Of a stretch of DNA of 64,000 bases, positions 57,922 through 64,000 are shown piece after piece (the stretch's first letter is position 1; the number at the start of each line of letters is the position of its first letter). The translations under genes and the position numbers were made by a program. The DNA is taken from the NCBI GenBank assembly GCA_041946965.1, contig JBHGBM010000009.1, positions 1 through 64,000 on the forward strand, given 5' to 3'. Below the pieces are notes generated by a model that saw only the letters and a program-made list of their open reading frames with translations, was not told where the DNA came from and searched no databases. This DNA is from JBHGBM01 sp041946965 (lineage in GTDB: Bacteria; Acidobacteriota; Terriglobia; Bryobacterales; Bryobacteraceae).

Positions 57922-60840
57922 TCATTCCGGAACCAAGTATAACCACCGGCCCGAAAGGGCGGAGGTGATTTCCAGGATCAAACTTCCGTTTTCGCGGCGC
58001 GAGGCGACCTCTTCTCCGCGGCTGCCCGGCCGCGGGCCCTCGGCATAGATGGTGAGACGGCGCGGCATGGCGGCGTCGGGCACCCGGACCACGCCCGCTC
58101 CCTGGCACTGGATCTGGTAAACCGCGCCCCCGGGCACACGCCGCACCTGGGGAATGGGCGCCCAGGCCACCAGCGGCATGTCGCTATCGGCGAAGACGGT
58201 CTGGCGGCCGTCCACGGTGATTCGCCGGCAATTGTGGCCGGCAAAGGCAATCAAGCTCCCTTGCTGGACGCGGAACGTGACCGCGCCCGTGCCGTCGTAA
58301 TCGACGGTGTGCCCGTTGACGCGGAACGCCCGCAGGCGCAGGGCTTCGGAGGGCGGCGGATGACGCTCCAGCGCCTGGCGGTCGGCCTCCGGGTCGCGAG
58401 CGAAGCCGCCCGGCCAGTCTTCTTCGTACTCGCGGAGGTGCGGGGCAATGGCGGTAGCGCCATTCGGGAAGCGGCAGGCCAGGTACGGCGAGGTGCGGGA
58501 GACGTACTCGGGATGATCCGCACCCTGGTACGCGCCGAGCGCGTGCAGGATCTCAAACCACGTGCGCGTCTCATAGCCCAGGCTGCGGGACTGATCGTCG
58601 CGGGGCCGGAAACCAAGGAAGGCGGCGGAGCCGCGGCGCGTGCCCACGATCGCACTCCCCGCACGGGCCGTCACCTGGGTCCCGGCGAGTGGCTCGACGG
58701 GATAGATCCGGTCCACCAGAAAATCCGTGAGGATGGTTTGGGGAGGCACTTTGGCCAACGCGCCCTCGAACCGCACCCGGCGCCCCGGCGCCAGCAGGCC
58801 CTCGTCGGCTCCGGGCTGATAACGCACGCCGAAGATCTCCTGCCACAGCGGCAGCGCGGGTTCACCCTCATAGGTGAGCACCGGCGGGGGACCGGACCAG
58901 ATCAGACGCCCGCCCGCGGCGGCGAACTCCCGCATCATCTCCAGCAGGCTCTTCGGCGGAAACGGCTCAAAGAGAGCCGCCAGGGTGGTGAAGCGGCGGC
59001 CCGCCATCTCGATGGCATCGCCGTTCACCCGTCCGCGCTCGAGCAACTTGGCCGGCGTGACGTAGTTGGCGTAGCCGTACTGGGTCATCCAACTTCCAAA
59101 GCGTTCGTCCACGGCTACCAGGTCGAGGGGGTACAGCATGAGCACATCGACGTCGCGGTGCTGAAGGTCCTGCACCATGCCGAAAGCGGGAGTTCCGTTG
59201 GAGGCGCCGAAGGTGTTCACCAGCGCCATGCGCCGCCGCGAGATTTCCGCGGGCATGCCCCAATGCGCGGCATAGGAATAGGGAACCTGGTTGAGGATTC
59301 CGGTGGAGCAGGCGAGGGCGAGGGCGAAGTAATTGCGGTCGAGCCAGCCGCCTTCGGTGTGGTCGTTGCCGTTGCCCGTGAGGAAGTCGCCCCACTTGAA
59401 GTAATCCTGGCAGGCGGTCGAGGCCTGGTGCACGGTGTTCGACCAGACGAAGTTGGAGGTGTACTCGTACTGCTGGCGGGCACGCGGCTGGCGGCCTGCG
59501 TCCCAGTAGTCGATGGTGGGGCTTTCCGCCCAGGTGGCGTGGGCGCGGGCGCGGAGATGCCGGCCCATCCGGGCTTCGGCGTGGCGCTTGGCGGCGATGA
59601 ACAGGTCGGCCACACCGTCCTGCAACAGGTGGTAGTAGCGGGTGCGGAACAGGGCGGTGCGGCGGACCTCCTCGGGCGAGACGCCGAAGACGTGCATGAT
59701 CCCCTGCCTGGCGCTGAGGTCGGTGGCGGCATCCTCCTGGCCGTGGACGAAGTAGATCAGGTACTTCGCGAAATCCGCGTATCCGGCGCCGTAGCGGGCC
59801 GCAAATTCGCGCGCCAGCCCGGCGCTCACATAGCGCAGGGCAAACTCGCCGTGGTCGTGGTGGTTGAAGTAGGCCCAATCGCCCTGAATATGAATCTCAT
59901 CGGAGTAGAGAGCATGAAGTTGCACGCCCGCGGCGGCGTATTGGTCCACCAGGGCGGTCAGAAAGGGCAGCGCTTTGGGACTGAAGTAATCCATTTCGGG
60001 TGTGCGGTACTGCTGGACCACAAGGACGCGATTCAAGCCCGGCTGGGCGGGCCGGGAAGCCGGCCTGCCGTGTACGCGGACGCGTACCGCGCGGTAATCG
60101 CCGGCCCGCGCTTCCAGTCCCTCGTAAGGCTCCACCTGGATGCCGTCCTTGAGTTCCACGATGGAAGCGGGGGCGACCACGCGGTACGGCGTGCCGCTCA
60201 CCCGGCTCTCGCGAAAGGCAAACACCCGCACGCCGGCATCCTCGAGGCCCACGGGGCCCTTGTTGTTGGCCCATTGAACCTGGCGCCACAACTCGACGCT
60301 GAACGCGCCCGTAACGGGATCGCGCAGGCCCTTGCGGTAGTGCATCCAGAGGCCGGACTCGCCGGTGCGCGCAAAGGTCCTGCCGGCCTCGAGCGGGCTG
60401 AGCAAAGAGAGATCGAGGCCCAACCCGTAATCCTGCGCGAATCGGCCGATGGCGGCGATGCGCTGGATGTACTCGGCGGAGTCTGGCAGCAGGCGGCGGG
60501 GCTTATTCTGCCCGGGCCGGTATTGCCGGAAGAAGTGATCGAAAGCCACGGTCAGGGTAGGTTGGCCGGCGGCCCGCGCCCGCTCGCAGATCTGCCGCAG
60601 GCTGGCCATGCGGGGTGCGCGGCCCGTGGAGAGGTTGAGCGCCTTATCGGGGTCGGAGAGCGCCTCGAGTTCCTCATCCGTCACCAGGATGATGGCCGGG
60701 CCGCGGATCTGGAAGCCCCACGGCCCGGGGTAAGCCACCAGGTCGCCGCGGTAGATGCTTTCCGGCGCCGGGGCGGCCGAGGCCAGCACCGCGGCTGCAA
60801 GCCAGAAAGACGCCCGGCGCAACGCGGCAGAAGCCAACAT
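57922..60840 (-). CDS. Large secreted protein, probable unclassified glycoside hydrolase
   Basis: 972 aa from the ATG at 60840 (signal peptide RRASFWLAAAVLASAAPAPE). No signature I can name with certainty. Residues about 70-560 read like a TIM-barrel glycosidase (LTVAFDHFFRQYRP; AGVQLHALYSDEIHIQGDWA, whose acidic pair would suit a catalytic strand end). About 560-690 resemble the GH42 trimerisation/GATase-like domain (VDVLMLYPLDLVAVDERFGS, then EMMREFAAAGGRLIWSGPPP). The C-terminal 250 look like beta-sandwich domains. Operon with a sulfatase implies action on a sulfated polysaccharide (inference). Confidence 0.8.
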   Translation of the reverse strand: MLASAALRRASFWLAAAVLASAAPAPESIYRGDLVAYPGPWGFQIRGPAIILVTDEELEALSDPDKALNLSTGRAPRMASLRQICERARAAGQPTLTVAFDHFFRQYRPGQNKPRRLLPDSAEYIQRIAAIGRFAQDYGLGLDLSLLSPLEAGRTFARTGESGLWMHYRKGLRDPVTGAFSVELWRQVQWANNKGPVGLEDAGVRVFAFRESRVSGTPYRVVAPASIVELKDGIQVEPYEGLEARAGDYRAVRVRVHGRPASRPAQPGLNRVLVVQQYRTPEMDYFSPKALPFLTALVDQYAAAGVQLHALYSDEIHIQGDWAYFNHHDHGEFALRYVSAGLAREFAARYGAGYADFAKYLIYFVHGQEDAATDLSARQGIMHVFGVSPEEVRRTALFRTRYYHLLQDGVADLFIAAKRHAEARMGRHLRARAHATWAESPTIDYWDAGRQPRARQQYEYTSNFVWSNTVHQASTACQDYFKWGDFLTGNGNDHTEGGWLDRNYFALALACSTGILNQVPYSYAAHWGMPAEISRRRMALVNTFGASNGTPAFGMVQDLQHRDVDVLMLYPLDLVAVDERFGSWMTQYGYANYVTPAKLLERGRVNGDAIEMAGRRFTTLAALFEPFPPKSLLEMMREFAAAGGRLIWSGPPPVLTYEGEPALPLWQEIFGVRYQPGADEGLLAPGRRVRFEGALAKVPPQTILTDFLVDRIYPVEPLAGTQVTARAGSAIVGTRRGSAAFLGFRPRDDQSRSLGYETRTWFEILHALGAYQGADHPEYVSRTSPYLACRFPNGATAIAPHLREYEEDWPGGFARDPEADRQALERHPPPSEALRLRAFRVNGHTVDYDGTGAVTFRVQQGSLIAFAGHNCRRITVDGRQTVFADSDMPLVAWAPIPQVRRVPGGAVYQIQCQGAGVVRVPDAAMPRRLTIYAEGPRPGSRGEEVASRRENGSLILEITSALSGRWLYLVPE

Positions 60841-61012
60841 CGCAAGTCCTTTCCTTTGGGACGCGGCCGCCTCATGGCGGCCGGCCTCTCTCAAATTTCC
60901 ACCAGAGCGCAAGGAACCGCAACAGCAGAAGAGGCCGGCGAGGGTGCGCGGGTCCGCCGGCCGGCTTCCTGTTATACTGGCGGGAAACCCAAAACTAGGA
61001 GATTTCGAGCGA

Positions 61013-62137
61013 ATGAACGTGTCATTTTACGGGCATGTCCGCCAATACCACAACATCAAGGCGGAGATCGACGCCAACATGCAGGAAGTCCTCGAAAGCG
61101 GCCAATACGTGATGGGGCCGATGTTGAAGCGCTTCGAGAAGGAATTTGCCGCTTATCACGGGATGAAGTACGCGATCGGGGTCGGCAACGGCACCGATGC
61201 CCTGTGGCTGTCCTTCATGGCTCTTGGAATCGGGCCGGGGGATGAGTGCATCACCACAGCGAACACGTTCTTCGCGACCGCCGAAGCGATCTGGATCGCG
61301 GGCGCCACGGCGGTATTCGTGGACTCCGATCCCAGGACCAATTGCATCGACCCGAACGCGATCGAGGCGGCCATCACGGAAAAGACCAAGGCCCTGGTGC
61401 CGGTGCATCTCTACGGGCAGTGCGCGGACATGAAAGCGATCCGCAAGATCGCCGATAAACACAAGCTGCTGGTGATCGAGGATAACGCGCAGGCGATCGG
61501 GGCATCCGGCGACGGATTCAGGATCGGCGAGCTGAGCGACGCGGTCTGCACCAGTTTCATCATTCAGAAAAACCTGGGCACCTTCGGGGACGGCGGCGCG
61601 GTGGTCACGAACAACGGCGAGGTGGACCGCCTGGTCCGGAAACTGCGCAATCACGGCTCGGACAAGCGCTCCTGCCACAGCTACGGCTTTAACAGCCGGC
61701 TGGACGACCTGCACGCCGGGGTGCTGAGCGCGAAGCTGAAGCACATCGATGCGGGCAACGACCTGCGGCGCAAGTGGGCGGCGCGGTACACGGCGGGCCT
61801 GGCCGGCGCCAGGAACCTGACGCTCCCCTACGAGACGCCGGGCTACCGGCACGTCTTCCATCTTTATGTAATCGAGACCCGGAAGCCGGAGCAGCGCGAC
61901 CGCCTGCTGCAATTCCTCAACGATAACGGCATCGACGCGAAATGCCACTACCCCATCGCCATCCACCAGCAGGAGGGCTATCCGTGGGGCAAGCAGGCCA
62001 GGATCGCGGGACCGCTGCCGAACTCCGAACGGAACGCCGCCTGCTGCATTTCCCTGCCCATGTTCCCCGAGCTGACCGGGGAAGAGGTGGACTACACGGC
62101 CGGGAAAGTCATGGAGTGGGACCAGAGCGCGGAGTAG
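61013..62137 (+). CDS. DegT/DnrJ/EryC1/StrS-family PLP aminotransferase
   Basis: 374-aa sugar aminotransferase fold. Substrate loop GNGTDALWLSFMALGIGPGD, PLP-contacting EDNAQAIGA (Asp157), and the Schiff-base lysine Lys186 in FIIQKNLGTFGDGGAV. Such enzymes transaminate keto-sugars for amino-sugar or glycan synthesis, or act as dehydratases. The Gfo/Idh/MocA gene 3 bases downstream could supply the keto-sugar. The ATG at 61013 is where homology begins; the frame is open upstream. A TATACT box lies at 60973-60978 without a clear -35. Confidence 0.93.
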   Translation: MNVSFYGHVRQYHNIKAEIDANMQEVLESGQYVMGPMLKRFEKEFAAYHGMKYAIGVGNGTDALWLSFMALGIGPGDECITTANTFFATAEAIWIAGATAVFVDSDPRTNCIDPNAIEAAITEKTKALVPVHLYGQCADMKAIRKIADKHKLLVIEDNAQAIGASGDGFRIGELSDAVCTSFIIQKNLGTFGDGGAVVTNNGEVDRLVRKLRNHGSDKRSCHSYGFNSRLDDLHAGVLSAKLKHIDAGNDLRRKWAARYTAGLAGARNLTLPYETPGYRHVFHLYVIETRKPEQRDRLLQFLNDNGIDAKCHYPIAIHQQEGYPWGKQARIAGPLPNSERNAACCISLPMFPELTGEEVDYTAGKVMEWDQSAE

Positions 62138-62140
62138 AGT

Positions 62141-63214
62141 ATGGACCGCAGGTACAAGGTTGTCGTCGTAGGCATGGGCAAGCGGGGGATGCACCACGCA
62201 GCGGCATTCCAGGCGAACGGCCGGTTTGAAGTGGCGGGCGTGTGCGACATCGATGCGGCGAGGGCGGAGGCGGCAGCGGCCAGGTTCGGCGCGCCCGTGA
62301 AGGGGACCGACGCCGCGCAGGTGGCCGCGGCGGTGCGCCCGGATGTGTTTTGCTTTTGCACCATGCCGGGCGTCCGGACCGGGATGATCCGGACAGGCAT
62401 CGACAGCGGCGCCCGTTTGATCGCGATGGAGAAGCCGGTCGCGCTATCGAGCGCCGCCGGCTTCGAGATTCGCCGGCTGGTGGCGGACAGCGGCGTGAAA
62501 GTGGTTGTGAGCCACCAGCATCGCTATGGAGTGCATTACCGGAAGGTGAAGGAGTTGATCGCAAGCGGCGCGCTCGGCCGCATTCACACGGTGTACGGCA
62601 CCGCGACCGGCTGGATGATGCACATGCTGTCTCACCTGGTCGATTACATGCGCTGGTACAACGGCGGCGCGGAAGCGGAATGGGTGATGGCCCAGGCCGC
62701 CGGACGAGGGAAGCTTGCGGATGCGCATCCTTCGCCCGATTACATCGCGGGATTCATTCAGTTCGCCAATGGCGTGCGCGGCGTGGTCGAGTGCGGCGCG
62801 GGCGCACCGGACGTGCCGGAAGTGGATTACTGGTGGCGCAAGTGCCGGATCGGCGCACAGGGCGCCAACGGATTCGCCGAGGTTCTGACGGGCGGCGGGT
62901 GGCGCGCCGTCACCGGGCAGGGTTCGTTCTCCGGCGAAGGCTGCATGAACTACGACCTGGACATGCCCCCGTATATCCAGGAGATGGCCGACTGGCTGGA
63001 CGACGAAACGCGGGTGCACCCCTGCAACTTCGAGAGCGCGTACAAGGGCTTTGAGATCACCATGGCTTTGTGCCGCTCAGCCGCAGGAGGAGGACAGGAG
63101 CGGTTGCCGCTGGCCTCGGAAGCCGACGAACTCGATCTGCTGAAACGATCACTTCCCGATCGTCCGGTGCTGCTCTCCATGCCCGCCAACGCGAAGGAAT
63201 ACCTGCCCTCGTGA
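62141..63214 (+). CDS. Gfo/Idh/MocA-family oxidoreductase
   Basis: 357-aa cytosolic NAD(P)-dependent sugar oxidoreductase. Start RRYKVVVVGMGKRGMHHAAA with CDIDAARAE; catalytic motif MEKPVALS (Lys98) is intact, and HMLSHLVDYMRWYNG supplies the His/Asp region. Unlike the copy at 53923 it has no export signal. Operon partner of the DegT aminotransferase, consistent with oxidation then transamination of a sugar; product unknown. Confidence 0.92.
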   Translation: MDRRYKVVVVGMGKRGMHHAAAFQANGRFEVAGVCDIDAARAEAAAARFGAPVKGTDAAQVAAAVRPDVFCFCTMPGVRTGMIRTGIDSGARLIAMEKPVALSSAAGFEIRRLVADSGVKVVVSHQHRYGVHYRKVKELIASGALGRIHTVYGTATGWMMHMLSHLVDYMRWYNGGAEAEWVMAQAAGRGKLADAHPSPDYIAGFIQFANGVRGVVECGAGAPDVPEVDYWWRKCRIGAQGANGFAEVLTGGGWRAVTGQGSFSGEGCMNYDLDMPPYIQEMADWLDDETRVHPCNFESAYKGFEITMALCRSAAGGGQERLPLASEADELDLLKRSLPDRPVLLSMPANAKEYLPS

Positions 63215-63226
63215 GCGCTTTTCGCG

Positions 63227-63255
63227 TTCGAATCGTTTAGATTTCCGGCTATAAT
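63227..63255 (+). promoter_or_regulatory. Promoter with LacI-type operator core before the regulator gene
   Basis: TATAAT at 63250-63255 with TTCGAA 17 bases upstream (three of six to the -35 consensus). Between them AATCGTTT (63231-63238) fits the AANCGNTT core of LacI-family operators, suggesting autorepression. Confidence 0.5.
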
Positions 63256-63268
63256 TGAGAGTGGCTTC

Positions 63269-64000
63269 ATGGCTAAAGCTACGATGCGCGACGTGGCCCG
63301 GCTGGCGGGCGTTTCGATTGCCACTGTATCTTCGGTGATCAACGGAACGGCGCGCGTCAGCGAACGGCGGGCGGCGCTGGTGCTGAAGGCCATGGAAGCG
63401 CTCGACTACCACCCTGACCAGGTGGCGCGCAGCCTCAAAGTCGGCCGGACAAACGTGATTGGGATGGTCATCCCCGATATCACCAACGCGTTCTTTCCCG
63501 AGGTGGTGCGCGGGGCCGAGGATGCCGCGCGCAGCCAGGGATACTCGGTGATCCTGTGCAACTCCAACGAGGATCCCGAACAGGAGCGAAGCCATCTGAA
63601 CACTCTCGCGTCCCGGCGAGTGGACGGCGTGCTCATCGCGTGCGCCGATGCCTTCAGCGCTTATGAGAGCCTGCGGCCGCGGCAGTTCCCGGTGGTCTTC
63701 GTGGACCGCATTCCGCGCGGTTTGAGCCGGGACTCCGTGTGCACGAACAACATCGACGCGAGCCGGGCCGCCACGCGCCACCTCATCGAACTGGGACACG
63801 AGCGCATCGCCTTCATCAGCGGAAAGCTGACGCTTTCCCCCCACGCCGACCGGCTGGAGGGCTTCCGCAAGGCCATGCAGGAGGCCAACCTGGTGGTGCG
63901 CAACGAGTACGTCCGCTCCGGCGATCTGCGGGTGGACAGCGGCTACGTTTCGGCGTTGGAACTCGTGCAGGTTCCGGATCCGCCCACCGCCATTATCACC
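63269..64000 (+). CDS. LacI-family transcriptional regulator (3' end cut by window edge)
   Basis: The visible 244 residues start MAKATMRDVARLAGVSIATV, the classic LacI helix-turn-helix with hinge VARSLKVGRTNVIG, followed by the periplasmic-binding-protein-like effector domain (GMVIPDITNAFFPEVVRGAE; SRRVDGVLIAC; VFVDRIPRG; HLIELGHERIAFISG). The family is about 330-350 aa, so roughly 90 residues are missing. It follows the DegT/Gfo pair and probably controls sugar genes in this or the next operon. Confidence 0.95.
   Translation, partial: MAKATMRDVARLAGVSIATVSSVINGTARVSERRAALVLKAMEALDYHPDQVARSLKVGRTNVIGMVIPDITNAFFPEVVRGAEDAARSQGYSVILCNSNEDPEQERSHLNTLASRRVDGVLIACADAFSAYESLRPRQFPVVFVDRIPRGLSRDSVCTNNIDASRAATRHLIELGHERIAFISGKLTLSPHADRLEGFRKAMQEANLVVRNEYVRSGDLRVDSGYVSALELVQVPDPPTAIIT

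Noticed and set aside
58234..61245. Plus-strand 1003-aa open frame
   Set aside because: Antisense to the large glycosidase-like gene; no recognisable motif and no start signal.

Overview
The window is GC-rich and gene-dense. It reads like a chromosome segment of a soil or sediment Acidobacteriota bacterium of the Solibacter/Bryobacter type. That placement is inference from gene content: three very large TonB-dependent receptors with an N-terminal carboxypeptidase-regulatory-like domain, Tat-exported sulfatase and oxidoreductases, several Gfo/Idh/MocA proteins, a DUF4185-like remnant, and a FliW-CsrA-flagellin block. I saw no tRNA, rRNA, CRISPR array, insertion sequence or prophage.

Layout. 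1-5.3 kb (minus): housekeeping operon recO-glyQ-glyS-ppdK, with ppdK cut by the left edge. 5.3-19.2 kb: a chemotaxis-free flagellar island. It holds flbD-motA-motB (plus); a fliD unit, a 791-aa flagellin and fliW-csrA (minus); and flgB-flgC-fliE-fliF-fliG-fliH-fliI-fliJ (plus) with overlapping starts and stops. Sigma-28-type promoters of the form (T/G)CAA-N15-NCCGATAA precede the flagellin and two orphan small genes. 19.2-28.4 kb: receptor, PhzF-family protein, signal peptidase I, YihY-type membrane protein, an AtzG-like/amidase pair and an M28 peptidase. 28.5-32.4 kb: a long acyl-CoA dehydrogenase followed by an ETF:quinone-oxidoreductase-like flavoprotein with a C-terminal ferredoxin domain. 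32.5-38.3 kb: a small membrane protein, dihydropteroate synthase, a GNAT enzyme, a second receptor and a DUF6717-like protein.

38.3-51.1 kb is the most distinctive region. A SorC-family regulator sits between a leftward phosphatase/phosphodiesterase operon and a rightward operon. The rightward operon encodes an AraM-type glycerol-1-phosphate dehydrogenase, an MFS carrier, a TonB-dependent receptor, a FAD oxidoreductase, a glycerophosphodiester phosphodiesterase and a polyol-type MFS carrier. The two divergent promoters each carry a copy of one 12-bp near-palindrome just downstream of the predicted start site. I infer a regulon for scavenging glycerophosphodiester or glycerol-1-phosphate compounds. 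Function and substrate are untested.

51.1-64 kb: a broken DUF4185-like gene, an MFS carrier, a beta-propeller protein, a Tat-exported pair (aldo/keto reductase-like and Gfo/Idh/MocA-like) in which both proteins lack canonical catalytic residues, a sulfatase with a large unclassified glycosidase-like protein, and a DegT aminotransferase/Gfo oxidoreductase pair. The window ends in a LacI-family regulator cut by the right edge.
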